A stretch of DNA of 64,000 nucleotides, taken from Taibaiella sp. KBW10 (GTDB taxonomy: Bacteria > Bacteroidota > Bacteroidia > Chitinophagales > Chitinophagaceae). The stretch covers positions 167,863 through 231,862 of the forward strand of contig NZ_QAJI01000007.1 in NCBI RefSeq assembly GCF_003852495.1. The letters run 5' to 3'. Both the position numbers and the translations under genes were made by a program. Below, piece by piece: positions 27,748-37,194 of this stretch (within the stretch, counting starts at the first letter, position 1; each line of letters begins with the position of its first letter). The notes under the pieces were generated by a model that saw only the letters and a program-made list of their open reading frames with translations, was not told the origin of the DNA and searched no databases.

Positions 27748-28097
27748 GATCGGTATACCTGGTTTACATATGCGGTATGCAGCTTCAGTGGTATCTTGGC
27801 CAGCAACCGGTCTTTATCCCTGCTGTTGCAGGAGGCTACAATGTGGTCGAGAGAGAAAATGAAAATATTTTCGATAGCATTTCTAACCAGCAAATCGCCT
27901 TTAGCATAGATGCGGTCGATGAGTTTCAGGCATTGGTCTATCCTTAATTCATTGTGTTGTTCCACCATTTTTTGGGTATGCCTGGTCACCACCCTGATGA
28001 GGGCAAAGGGATTTTTCAGATAAATAATCTTGGAAACTTCGGCTTTAACTTCGGGTAATGCAGTAGCGATTTCATCGGCCACTTCGTATTGGTTCAT
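27738..28097 (-). CDS. Uncharacterised 119-residue protein of the Kdp locus
   Basis: A soluble 119-residue protein with no signal peptide or membrane helix, predicted mostly helical. It begins MNQYEVADEIATALPEVKAEV and has a conserved-looking LRIDQCLKLIDRIYAKGDLLVRNAIENIF in the middle. I have a weak memory of a DUF7674-type family in Bacteroidota with this opening, but I cannot confirm it. It lies between the sigma-54 regulator and the kdp genes on the same strand, 65 bp before the microprotein, so it may be co-transcribed. No function is assignable. Confidence 0.7.
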   Translation of the reverse strand: MNQYEVADEIATALPEVKAEVSKIIYLKNPFALIRVVTRHTQKMVEQHNELRIDQCLKLIDRIYAKGDLLVRNAIENIFIFSLDHIVASCNSRDKDRLLAKIPLKLHTAYVNQVYRSGI

Positions 28098-28210
28098 GTT
28101 CGGAAACTTTGTTTGTTAGTCTATGTGCCAAAACCGTGCAAACAAACCAAACAAAAACACAAACACTTGATAATCAATTTAATAAAAAATTATACCCCAC
28201 ATCACAAAAC

Positions 28211-28240
28211 AAAAAAGCCTTTCATTTTGAAAGGCTTTTT
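28211..28240. terminator. Terminator after the sigma-54 response regulator
   Basis: AAAAAAGCCTTTC-ATTTT-GAAAGGCTTTTT: an eight-base-pair GC-containing stem with A/T runs on both sides, so it can act in either direction. It lies about 20 bp past the regulator's stop and separates it from the 119-residue gene. Confidence 0.88.
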
Positions 28241-28259
28241 ATCAAAATAGAAGGTATGA

Positions 28260-29624
28260 TTATTTAATCTGGTATTCTTCGAGCTTACGGTATAAAGTCG
28301 CAATGCCGATTTCCAGTAACCTAGCGGTTTCTGCTTTATTGCCCTGTGTATGGTTCATCACCTTACGGATCTGTAGCTGTTCTGCGCTGGCCAGAGAGAA
28401 GGCAGAAAGCACCGGAACACCGGAAGCATTATGATGATGTAATTCTTGTGGCAAGGTACAGCTGTCCAGTATATTATTTTCAGTAAGGATCACACTGCGT
28501 TCGATTACATTTTTCAATTCCCTGATATTCCCTTTCCAGACATGGTTTTCCAAAGCGTGTATATATTCTTTGGAGAGGGTAACCTGTCGCTTATTTGTTT
28601 TTAAAGAATAGGATTGCGCAAAATGTTCCGCCAGGAGTTCAATATCTTTTTTGCGTTCCCTTAATGCCGGCAGTTCAATATTAAAGACCGAAAGCCTGTA
28701 ATACAAATCGCTGCGGAACTGGTGATTGGTGCTCTCTGTTTCCAGATCCCGGTTGGTTGCTGCAATGATCCGTACATTGACTTTTGTAGGCTTGCTCTCT
28801 CCCACTTTTAAGAATTCGCCGGTCTCCAGCACGCGCAGTAATTTTGCCTGAAGTTCAATCGCCATTTCTCCGATCTCATCTAAAAACAACGTTCCGTTAT
28901 GGGCTTCTTCAAACAAACCCGTTTTATCTTTGACCGCTCCGGTAAATGATCCTGCTTTATGTCCGAACAGTTCACTTTCCAGTATTTCTTTGCTAAAAGC
29001 GGCACAGTTGACCGCTACAAATTTATGGGTATTCCTACTACTCTTCTGATGGATGGCCTGTGCAAATACCTCCTTGCCCGTACCGGTCTCTCCCAAAAGT
29101 AAGACAGTCGTATCGGTCACCGCTACCAGCTGTGCCAAGTGTATCGCATCTGTTATCTGTTTTGATTTGCCCAGGATATTATCGAAGGAGTATTTCTTAC
29201 CGACCTGTTGTTCCAATTGCACCACCCGCTTGGCTAAGAGTGCTTTTTCGGTGGCCTTATAAAGCAACGGAATGATTTTATTATTATCGTCGCCTTTGGT
29301 AAGGTAATCAAAGGCACCGTTTTTAATGGCTAAAACGCCATCGGGAATATTACCGTAAGCCGTTAAAAGAATGACTTCTGATAAGGGTTGTATTTCTTTA
29401 ATCACCTTCACCATATCTACCCCATTTCCATCGGGTAGTTTCACGTCACAAATCACTACTTCAAATGCTTCCTGGGTCAGTTTTTTTTGTCCCGCTTTAA
29501 GAGTCGCCGCCTGTACTACTTCAAAACCTTCGAGGGAAATTATCTTTGCCAGAAGGGCTCTGAGCTTTTCTTCATCATCTATTAAAAGAATACGTTTCAC
29601 TTGTTCACAATTTATATGCCTCAA
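28260..29624 (-). CDS. Sigma-54-dependent response regulator (NtrC type)
   Basis: A 454-residue regulator. The N-terminal receiver has [10 protein letters not shown] near residue 15 and the phospho-acceptor in [13 protein letters not shown]. The central AAA+ domain has Walker [12 protein letters not shown], the sigma-54-contacting [15 protein letters not shown] loop and Walker [12 protein letters not shown]. The C-terminal Fis-type HTH contains [21 protein letters not shown]. It should activate sigma-54 promoters. An in-frame GTG eight codons in (VKRILLIDD) could be the real start. Beside the kdp operon it probably replaces KdpE, which in other bacteria is an OmpR-type regulator. It has its own terminator. 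Confidence 0.9.
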   Translation of the reverse strand: MRHINCEQVKRILLIDDEEKLRALLAKIISLEGFEVVQAATLKAGQKKLTQEAFEVVICDVKLPDGNGVDMVKVIKEIQPLSEVILLTAYGNIPDGVLAIKNGAFDYLTKGDDNNKIIPLLYKATEKALLAKRVVQLEQQVGKKYSFDNILGKSKQITDAIHLAQLVAVTDTTVLLLGETGTGKEVFAQAIHQKSSRNTHKFVAVNCAAFSKEILESELFGHKAGSFTGAVKDKTGLFEEAHNGTLFLDEIGEMAIELQAKLLRVLETGEFLKVGESKPTKVNVRIIAATNRDLETESTNHQFRSDLYYRLSVFNIELPALRERKKDIELLAEHFAQSYSLKTNKRQVTLSKEYIHALENHVWKGNIRELKNVIERSVILTENNILDSCTLPQELHHHNASGVPVLSAFSLASAEQLQIRKVMNHTQGNKAETARLLEIGIATLYRKLEEYQIK

Positions 29625-30042
29625 AATTAGCTATAAAATTCTAAATCCTATACCCGCTTTATTGCCCGCCGCATCCATTTTATGTCACGACATGGCTCTA
29701 GAAATGACTCCTTATCCACTCGTATTTTAAAGCTAATCAATAGACTACACCAATAAAATATTTCACAAATTAGTGTTTTACAATACATTAACATACTGTT
29801 TATTACAAATGAGCAGGCACGTATTCTTTTGGCTAACAAAAGCACAAACAGCTGATTATAAACACATTATCTAGAAATCATTTAATTGTCGCGACATCTT
29901 TATGAATAAAAAAAAACTATAAGCGCTAATTCCACATAACATGCTGTCAATCAATATATAGCAACGATAAAAGAAAGACATACATTTGTGCACAGATGCA
30001 TAATTCAGCTGTGAATTATATAAAAGTTGCATGTATTTTATT
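29625..30042. other. Divergent intergenic region with two TGTC-N2-GACA dyads
   Basis: About 420 bp between the leftward sigma-54 regulator and the rightward T9SS gene, with no credible gene. TGTCACGACA (29683-29692) lies near the regulator and TGTCGCGACA (29887-29896) nearer the T9SS gene. They differ by one base and both are dyads. They could be operators of one regulator; nothing else was recognised. Confidence 0.4.
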
Positions 30043-31758
30043 ATGATAAAAACCCTTTTACCCATAACCATTCTTTTAAGCCCTTTATGCACCACGGTAG
30101 CGGTGGCACAAACGGCATTTAATACTCCGGTCATCACAACGGTGAGCGGCACGACCAGTACCTTCTCCTCAATCGCACAAGAACCGCAAGGATCAACGGT
30201 AGGCCCAGCTTCTTCTGGCGTGCGGTCAACTTATAATTTTGGGAATAATAATAAACGATTATCTTCTTTTACGATCGGAGGAACCGTTTATAACAGAAGC
30301 AATTCCAGAGCACCTGATGCTATTTTCTTAAGAAAAAACAATGCCAGCGGGGATAATACCGTTTTTAACGGAGGCTCCTTATATGCCACACAACAAGCCG
30401 CACCCTGGAAGGACAGGCAGATATTTTATGCTGAGGGAACGCAATCAGGAACCACCTTTACCCTTACACCTTCTTATCCGGGTGCATTAGGTAGTGCGGG
30501 CAATATGGAAGCGGCCACTGCGCTGCTTAATGGTTATGTGAATGTTGGGATTGATAATGCCTTCGTAAACCTCGAAGTGAATACCGGTGCCGTAGGAGAT
30601 GCCAATGTAAACGCCAATAACATTGAGCGGATTGATTTGATCTGGAACAGTGGTATCGCTGTAACGGCCGCAAACCGTACGGTAAGTGGTATCATTGTAG
30701 CCAATCGCGGACAAAATGATGATGCGATGCAATTATCGGCCATTAAAGCCCTTAGTGGCGGACTAAATACGGGTACCGGAACCAATTATCTCTATAGTGA
30801 TGTACTGGCCTTTAATAATGCCTGGACTCAAAAAGGCGTAAATGGTGCAGCCCTTAGCGGTGCCTATACCCCTACCGTAATTTTAGCAGGTGTCAGTACT
30901 ATTGTTTTCCGCAGATCTGATAACGATGCTACTCTTGGTATCAATAATCAACTGAGTATTGCGGATACGGCTTATGTATCTAATGTGCTTGCTGCACAAA
31001 ACATCTCGGGTATGTTTCTAAGCTTTGCCGATTTAGGACTTGCTGTAGGAGAGACTTTCTACGGTTATTCTATCCTTCCCGCAGACGCAACGGTAACGGC
31101 GAGTACGCCTTATAGTACCCGTATCAACAGTTATCTGAACAACACCATATATCCTAATAATTCGGGAAATGCAGCCAATGGTCTGGATCTTAGTGCCATC
31201 AATGGTTATTTTGCACCGGCTGCCATCTTACCGATCACTTTAAGTTCTTTTAGTTTGAAAGGCAGGGCTACAGATGTACTGTTGCAATGGACTACGGCAA
31301 TGGAAGAAAACAGTGATCGTTTTATGGTGGAGCATAGTATGGATGCCGCTAACTGGAATACACTCGGAAGTGTAGCTGCCGGTGGCAATACAGATATACC
31401 CCAAAACTATTCCTTTACAGATGAAAGCCCTTTAAACGGCACGAATTACTACCGTTTAAAACAAACAGACAGGGATGGCCATTTTGAATATAGCAGTATA
31501 CAAAAAATCACCTTCACTGATATCCAGAACAATATCTCTGTAATGCCAAATCCAGCCAGAGATGCCGTGTACCTCAAAAGTAATGAGGTGCTCAGTCAGG
31601 TAAACCTGTTCTCTACAGAAGGCCAACGCATACGCCAGTACAACAATTTCCAAAAGGGAACACCTATTGATATTAAAGACCTCTTACCGGGTATCTATTT
31701 TATCCATATTATAGATCAGAAGGGATATGCGATTAAAAAACGCTTTATAAAGATCTAA
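30043..31758 (+). CDS. T9SS type A sorting-domain surface protein
   Basis: A 571-residue exported protein. A signal peptide ends about VAVAQ. The long Ser/Thr/Gly/Asn-rich central region (about 25-390) resembles uncharacterised Bacteroidota surface domains; no enzyme motif was seen. The tail module (about 400-480) contains TNYYRLKQTDRDGHFEYS, shared in style with the RCC1-like protein at 12801-14960. It is followed by the type A sorting domain beginning VMPNPARDAVYLK and ending IKKRFIKI. Start MIKTLLPIT at 30043 gives a proper signal peptide. Monocistronic with a terminator. Confidence 0.82.
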   Translation: MIKTLLPITILLSPLCTTVAVAQTAFNTPVITTVSGTTSTFSSIAQEPQGSTVGPASSGVRSTYNFGNNNKRLSSFTIGGTVYNRSNSRAPDAIFLRKNNASGDNTVFNGGSLYATQQAAPWKDRQIFYAEGTQSGTTFTLTPSYPGALGSAGNMEAATALLNGYVNVGIDNAFVNLEVNTGAVGDANVNANNIERIDLIWNSGIAVTAANRTVSGIIVANRGQNDDAMQLSAIKALSGGLNTGTGTNYLYSDVLAFNNAWTQKGVNGAALSGAYTPTVILAGVSTIVFRRSDNDATLGINNQLSIADTAYVSNVLAAQNISGMFLSFADLGLAVGETFYGYSILPADATVTASTPYSTRINSYLNNTIYPNNSGNAANGLDLSAINGYFAPAAILPITLSSFSLKGRATDVLLQWTTAMEENSDRFMVEHSMDAANWNTLGSVAAGGNTDIPQNYSFTDESPLNGTNYYRLKQTDRDGHFEYSSIQKITFTDIQNNISVMPNPARDAVYLKSNEVLSQVNLFSTEGQRIRQYNNFQKGTPIDIKDLLPGIYFIHIIDQKGYAIKKRFIKI

Positions 31759-31784
31759 TCCATAATACAGATTTTATCATCTGC

Positions 31785-31832
31785 TTTTCATAAACCCTGT
31801 ACACATCAAGTGACAGGGTTTATGCTTTTAAA
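31785..31832 (+). terminator. Terminator after the 571-residue T9SS gene
   Basis: Arms CATAAACCCTGT (31789-31800) and ACAGGGTTTATG (31813-31824) pair perfectly, with a small CAC/GTG inner stem, followed by CTTTTAAAA. Confidence 0.75.
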
Positions 31833-31947
31833 ATAGTTTGTATCTCCTTATTCCTGTGCTTTTAAGCCTTAATTTTGTCCTCGGGTACAGGTTCCGGGCA
31901 CCTTATAGAATGCCCTGCAAAAAACAGAGTGCCTTTTTTTATACCTC

Positions 31948-32592
31948 ATGAAACCGATCTACTTATTATATTATGTCCTGCAAGCCAAAGACGATGCCTA
32001 TTTAGAACAGGCATTGACGGGCTTTCCAGAGCAGATGCGTAAGGAGATTAACCGCTATTCGGGTGCTGACCGGCACCTGCGTATCGCTACAAAAATAGTC
32101 ACGCAGCGTATTGTTACTGATTTTGCCTACACCGGATCGGTCCTGAGCGATATACAAAGGGATCGGTATAACCGGCCTTTTTTACCGAATACGGATATAA
32201 GGTTTACGAGTGCCCATAGTCACTATATGGCTGTTGTTGCAGCCAGCACTGCCTATCAGGGGCTTGGCGTGGATGTAGAATTCAGAAAAGCAATCGACCT
32301 CCCGCTTCTTGAAGATTGCTTGCATCCTGGGGAGATTACTTTTTTAAGGGAGCAGGAACATGCTACAAACGCATTTTATGAAATATGGACGCGCAAAGAA
32401 GCGGTGCTTAAAGCAAGCGGCCTGGGTATTTCCAAAGAATTGAATCAGGTTGATGCCCACAAGGAAATCGTGTTTATAGAAGAGCAAGCTTTTTTTACCC
32501 AAAACCTTTTGCTTAAAACAGATTACGCCCTATCTGTTGCCGCAACGGATGCCCTTACTACTGTACAGATTAAGGAAGTCACTTTTCCATAA
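31948..32592 (+). CDS. 4'-phosphopantetheinyl transferase superfamily protein
   Basis: A 214-residue Sfp-type PPTase, which moves the phosphopantetheine arm from CoA to the conserved Ser of carrier domains. It shows YNRPFLPNTDIRFTSAHSHY (the substrate-contacting Pro and the Ser-His patch), the Mg-binding LGVDVEFRK, and FYEIWTRKEAVLKASGLG, the WxxKEA signature. It ends 18 bp from the convergent stop of a GNAT gene in the Pls-like NRPS operon, so it probably activates that synthetase's carrier domain (Ser549). The link is context-based. Confidence 0.9.
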   Translation: MKPIYLLYYVLQAKDDAYLEQALTGFPEQMRKEINRYSGADRHLRIATKIVTQRIVTDFAYTGSVLSDIQRDRYNRPFLPNTDIRFTSAHSHYMAVVAASTAYQGLGVDVEFRKAIDLPLLEDCLHPGEITFLREQEHATNAFYEIWTRKEAVLKASGLGISKELNQVDAHKEIVFIEEQAFFTQNLLLKTDYALSVAATDALTTVQIKEVTFP

Positions 32593-32610
32593 AACAAACC
32601 AAAGCAACAT

Positions 32611-33099
32611 TTACTTCAACCACTTTTCATACACAAGCCGAATTGGCTTATAGCCTTGTTTGCTCAGCCAGTGCTGCATCTTGTCGTTATTGTACAAGGT
32701 ATAGCGGTAGATTTTACGGATGGGAAAGTCTTTATACCGGGTTTCAAAAGTCTGGTTCAGCAGGGTGTAAATACCTTGTTTCCGATAATCGGGTTTTACA
32801 TAGCCTTCTGAAACATACAAATCATTATCATCCCCTATTTCAAAGTTGCTGTCTTCTTGCTCGACCACATAGCCAAAGAGAAAACCGATGGCCACACCGC
32901 GATCTTCTGCAAGAAGAAAAGTACCCTGACAGGTTTCCTGACACTCTTGTAAAAAATTGAGGTAGTGCTTTCTGATCATGGGCCAATGCGCCGTACGGGG
33001 ATTGAGTTCCAACTCTGACTCATGTAAGGCCCCGACCAGTTCGTCGGCGATATCTCTATGCTCCGCAATATTAATCGACCTTATGGTAATGTGTTCCAT
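32611..33099 (-). CDS. GNAT N-acetyltransferase linked to the NRPS
   Basis: A 162-residue GNAT protein with LLAEDRGVAIGFLFGYV and DLYVSEGYVKPDYRKQGIYTLL, the acetyl-CoA-binding turn being RKQGIY. It starts 4 bp after the Pls/PosA-like synthetase gene stops, so the two are in one operon. It could acetylate the NRPS product or its amino-acid substrate, or modify another small molecule. That is inference from position; the catalytic residues are usual for the family but say nothing about the acceptor. Confidence 0.82.
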   Translation of the reverse strand: MEHITIRSINIAEHRDIADELVGALHESELELNPRTAHWPMIRKHYLNFLQECQETCQGTFLLAEDRGVAIGFLFGYVVEQEDSNFEIGDDNDLYVSEGYVKPDYRKQGIYTLLNQTFETRYKDFPIRKIYRYTLYNNDKMQHWLSKQGYKPIRLVYEKWLK

Positions 33100-33103
33100 C
33101 AGC

Positions 33104-36100
33104 TTATTTTGCTTTTACCGGACTACCGGTCCAGGCGGTGTTATCGGTAAGGGATTCGCCTTTCATCACCAGCGATAAGGATTCAATACTCACGTGTTGG
33201 CCTATAACACTATCATATAGAATAATGGTACGGGAACCGATAGTCGTTTGTGCCCCAATATGCACCGATCCAATTTTCATGATCCGGTCTTCAAAAAGAT
33301 GGGTTTGCGGGCCGCAGTCTTCATTCAGCATGGCTTCATCGCCAATAGTGACCATATCAAACTCTGTAATATCGGTCGTATTCAGCCATACTTTTTTTCC
33401 TGTTTTCACCCCCATTAAGCGCAGCAATATCGGCAGCCACATGGTTCCCCTCAGGCTATCCAGTAAGAAGGGTACCGACAGCGCCTCATAGAAAGTGGTG
33501 ACCGCCTCACTAAGCCAAACCTTAAGGCTATACATGGGCATCGCAGTCTTTTTATAACGACCGACCAGCAACCATTTCAGGATAACGGTAACCACAAACA
33601 AGGGTATGGCCATGAACAATAAATAGTACACCGGAATCAGCAATAGTAATTTGCCCACAGATACCTGCAATAAGTTATGTGCATAGGCAATGAACAAAAC
33701 GCTGGAGATAATGATAAACGTTTGGGGCAAAACGATGCGTAGCCCTTCCACAAGTGCGCGAGAAAGTTTTTTTAAGGGGGAAGGATGATAGGTTAAAGAG
33801 GCTTCAAAGTCGGTATTTTTTTGACGGGCAGGCAGGCCTATTGGCGGCGAACCAAACCAGTCATGATCACCTGATGCGTTCTGCTGAGCCTCAGTGGGCG
33901 CTTTGGATAGCACGCCGATAAGCATATTGTCACCCAAGGTATAACCTTGCGGAATCAATCCGCTGTTCCCCACAAAACTATTGTTGCCGATTTTTGTTCT
34001 TTCCAGAATCAAGGCTTCATTTCGCACTTCATGCTCTCCCAGTATGACGGCATCTGCAATGAAAGATCCTTCTCCGATCTCGGTCAGGTGATGGGTAACA
34101 TCGCTGGCTGTAGAGATCTCCGAATTGTTCCCCACTTTTGCGCCCAGCAAGCGATAATACATGGGAATGTATACGGTGGCATATAAGGGATGTAAAACGG
34201 TAAGGGACAAATTCATCAATTGGTCTTTCATCCATTTTCTGTAATAGGTAAAGCTATAAATGGAGTACGTACCGGGAGTCATTTTTATCTGTAATAAACG
34301 GGAGATACCTCCGATCACCAATATAAAAATAAAGAGGTAAGACATCGCCAGGAAAGGCGTTTGCCATAAATAAGAAAAGTCATAATCACTGGCATGATCG
34401 TCCAACACATACAAGGTATACAGGGTCGGGAATAAAGGCAGGATGACGATTAGCGGGAAGATAAACAAGGAGCATAAATAAACAATAGCATATTTGTTTC
34501 TGCGTCTTTTGGGCGCCAGCACGATTTCCGGAAACTCCGCCTCGGGCACTGTTTTTATTTTTACGGCAGGGCTGCCATTCCACACTTCCCCTTTACCAAT
34601 CGTATTGTGCTCCGGCAAGCAACTCAGGTCTTGTAATTCGCCATAGGCTTCTATCGTGGCACCACCGCAGACAATGGCAGAGGAACCCAGATAAGCATGG
34701 TCTCCCAAATGTACTTTTCTCAATTTAAGCCAGCCGTTTTCTACGGTCGCATTATCAATAGCACAAGCTGAGCTGGTACTTACGTTTTTACCAATGGTGA
34801 CCAGGTCTTCGGCACCGATTTGCAATAAACTCAATTGTGCCGTGGGATCTACTTTCACCCCTAACAAGCGTAAATAACGGGGATATAAAGGCGTATCTAC
34901 AATAAATTGTGAAGGCAAAAGCCTTTTCATTGCTTTCCATAACCACCAACGGTAATAATACCAACCCCAAAGCGGATAATCACCTTCTTTGATCTTACCG
35001 ATGATCAGCCATTTGGAGGTAAGGATGAGCAAAGCAAAAATCGGCGGAATGGTACAGTACAGAACAAAGGCACTGAACAAAGCCGTGACATGATTATAGT
35101 TATTTACCAGCAGATAATAATAACTCAGATAAGGAAAAATAATCTCGATGGCCAGCAGGCCGTATACAATTATCAGGCTTAAGGTTTGGGCCAGGTTACA
35201 TAAATAATACTGCCGGTTAGACACGCGGTGAAAAGGCTCACTGATGGTCTCTTTCCGGTCTTGTTGCTTCTGTTCCAGACAAGCGACGAATGCACTTAAG
35301 GGACGGTTTTCATAAACATCTTTTAAAGACGCCAGGGGCAATCCTGCCTTCTGTCTTAAATGAGAAACAAGGGTTGCAGCCAGCAAGGAGTGCCCGCCGA
35401 GGTCGGTAAAAAAGTCTTGCTCTAGGTTGAGTTCCTTTCCGGGGAAAACAATATTGAGTACCTTCAACACCCGCTCGCCTATGGGGGCTTGAGTGTTAAT
35501 GGCAATTTCTTCTTTTAGGCCTTCGGTATGTTTAAAAGACTCCGGTAAAGGAAGGCTTTTCCGGTTTATTTTACCGCTGGGCATTCTGGGCATTTCTGAA
35601 AGCTGCACCATAGCCACCGGTACCATATAAGGCGCCAGGAAAGCCGCCAGTTCTTTGCGCATCTTATCCTCATCGAGCTTAAGCCCTTCCTGCAGCACAA
35701 CATAACCCACTAATTGCTCCTGTGCATTATTATCTTCCCGTATGGCCACTGCGGCAGACGACACACCTGCAATGTGGTTCATACGGCTTTCGATTTCGCC
35801 TAACTCGATCCGGTAACCTCTTAGCTTTACCTGATCGTCAAAACGGCCGTGGAACTCAATAAACCCATCTTCCCGAAACAAAACCGCATCACCGCTTTTG
35901 TATAAAGTATCGCCGGGCAATTCCGGAAAAGGATTGGGTAAAAATTTTGCGGCCGTCAGTTCGGGCAGCTTAAAATATCCTTTACTCACACCCGGGCCGG
36001 TGATGATCATTTCCCCTTTTTCGCCCCGGGGTACGATGCGCATTTGTTCATCGACTACGGCCAGGTGATAATTGGGCAAAGGCGGGCCAATCGTGATCTC

Positions 36101-37033
36101 CGCCCCGGCTTTAATCATCGCCATGTTGGAGGTCACTGTTGTTTCGGTAGGACCGTAACTATTTATAAACGTCCGTTCGGGGGTACCCCATTTATCCAAA
36201 ACCTGTTTGGTACAAGCTTCTCCGCCCGCGTTCACAATACGCAAAGCAGGCACCTCATCAATGATGGCGAGAATACTGGGAACGGCATGTAGAATGGTTA
36301 TCTTATTATCGGTAAGCACGGTGCTTAATTCATCGATCGCTTTTACGGTAAAGGCATCGGCAATCCAGATGGTGGCTCCGGCAAACAAACTCACCCAAAC
36401 TTCTTCACACCACATATCGAAGGAAACAGAGAAACCCTGATAGACCCGATCTTCGGGGCGGATACCCAGTACATCCTGTTCTGAGCGCACAAGGTGACAA
36501 ATATTATGATGGCTGATGGGAATGCCTTTTGGCGTACCTGTGCTTCCCGAAGTAAAGAGTACATAAGCCCAATCGGCACTTGTCGCGGTGATCGCTACCG
36601 GCGGTATGTGCGCTGAGGGCATTTCCGGTATGGCCAGCGGCGGGCAATGAATACCTGCATCGGTATCGGAAAAATAAGTCTTCACCTTTATATCGGTAAA
36701 CACTTTCTCGATACGCTCCTGCGGCATTTCACGGTCTAAAGGCACATAAGCGGCTCCAGCTTTCAATATCCCTAAAATGGCTACGGGTAAAGCCAGGCTT
36801 CGGGTATGCCATACCCCTACTGTATCTCCGGCACGCACCCCCTGCTGTTGCAGGTATAGCGCAATGGCATTACTCCAGTTGTCCAGTTCCGCATAGCTGA
36901 TCGAACGTTCCTTAAAGATAAAGGCTTCCTTTGCCGAATGTTGTTTAAAGGATTCGGAAAGCAATACCGGTAAGGTCTCGTCTTTTATAAATTCGGGGGC
37001 TATTTTACCTAAAATAATACTGTCTGCTGCCAT
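33104..37033 (-). CDS. Pls/PosA-like single-module non-ribosomal peptide synthetase
   Basis: A 1309-residue membrane synthetase. An adenylation domain (about 20-495) has LFTSGSTGTPKG (159-170), YGPTETT (293-299) and Lys488 in PSGKINRKSLP. A carrier domain follows with LGGHSLL, phosphopantetheine Ser549. The remaining ~720 residues alternate membrane helices with left-handed hexapeptide-repeat segments, as in the NRPS C-terminal domain described for poly-lysine synthetase (Pls) and poly-ornithine synthetase (PosA), TIGR02353 as I recall it. Aligned to GrsA, the pocket residues are D206, M207, E210, H249, V267, A269, S292, V300, T301, K488. Glu at the GrsA-239 place suits a basic amino acid. 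No condensation HHxxxDG motif is seen. The product is unknown. Confidence 0.85.
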   Translation of the reverse strand: MAADSIILGKIAPEFIKDETLPVLLSESFKQHSAKEAFIFKERSISYAELDNWSNAIALYLQQQGVRAGDTVGVWHTRSLALPVAILGILKAGAAYVPLDREMPQERIEKVFTDIKVKTYFSDTDAGIHCPPLAIPEMPSAHIPPVAITATSADWAYVLFTSGSTGTPKGIPISHHNICHLVRSEQDVLGIRPEDRVYQGFSVSFDMWCEEVWVSLFAGATIWIADAFTVKAIDELSTVLTDNKITILHAVPSILAIIDEVPALRIVNAGGEACTKQVLDKWGTPERTFINSYGPTETTVTSNMAMIKAGAEITIGPPLPNYHLAVVDEQMRIVPRGEKGEMIITGPGVSKGYFKLPELTAAKFLPNPFPELPGDTLYKSGDAVLFREDGFIEFHGRFDDQVKLRGYRIELGEIESRMNHIAGVSSAAVAIREDNNAQEQLVGYVVLQEGLKLDEDKMRKELAAFLAPYMVPVAMVQLSEMPRMPSGKINRKSLPLPESFKHTEGLKEEIAINTQAPIGERVLKVLNIVFPGKELNLEQDFFTDLGGHSLLAATLVSHLRQKAGLPLASLKDVYENRPLSAFVACLEQKQQDRKETISEPFHRVSNRQYYLCNLAQTLSLIIVYGLLAIEIIFPYLSYYYLLVNNYNHVTALFSAFVLYCTIPPIFALLILTSKWLIIGKIKEGDYPLWGWYYYRWWLWKAMKRLLPSQFIVDTPLYPRYLRLLGVKVDPTAQLSLLQIGAEDLVTIGKNVSTSSACAIDNATVENGWLKLRKVHLGDHAYLGSSAIVCGGATIEAYGELQDLSCLPEHNTIGKGEVWNGSPAVKIKTVPEAEFPEIVLAPKRRRNKYAIVYLCSLFIFPLIVILPLFPTLYTLYVLDDHASDYDFSYLWQTPFLAMSYLFIFILVIGGISRLLQIKMTPGTYSIYSFTYYRKWMKDQLMNLSLTVLHPLYATVYIPMYYRLLGAKVGNNSEISTASDVTHHLTEIGEGSFIADAVILGEHEVRNEALILERTKIGNNSFVGNSGLIPQGYTLGDNMLIGVLSKAPTEAQQNASGDHDWFGSPPIGLPARQKNTDFEASLTYHPSPLKKLSRALVEGLRIVLPQTFIIISSVLFIAYAHNLLQVSVGKLLLLIPVYYLLFMAIPLFVVTVILKWLLVGRYKKTAMPMYSLKVWLSEAVTTFYEALSVPFLLDSLRGTMWLPILLRLMGVKTGKKVWLNTTDITEFDMVTIGDEAMLNEDCGPQTHLFEDRIMKIGSVHIGAQTTIGSRTIILYDSVIGQHVSIESLSLVMKGESLTDNTAWTGSPVKAK

Positions 37034-37194
37034 AGGGATAAGGGAATACGCAAATTAGATACTGCAAAATTACAACATGTAATCGTCTCTTTTTTCGTAA
37101 GTTGGAGAAAACATTTTCCACATTTCCCCAATAGGAAGCCTCAAAATTTTTCTACTGCTTTCAAAAATTGAATTTACTGCTTTCCTTTAAGATT

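Noticed and set aside
28125-28131. TTGGCAC as a sigma-54 -24 box before the 119-residue gene
   Set aside because: The -12 region (CTAA instead of TTGC) does not fit; only the -24 half matches.
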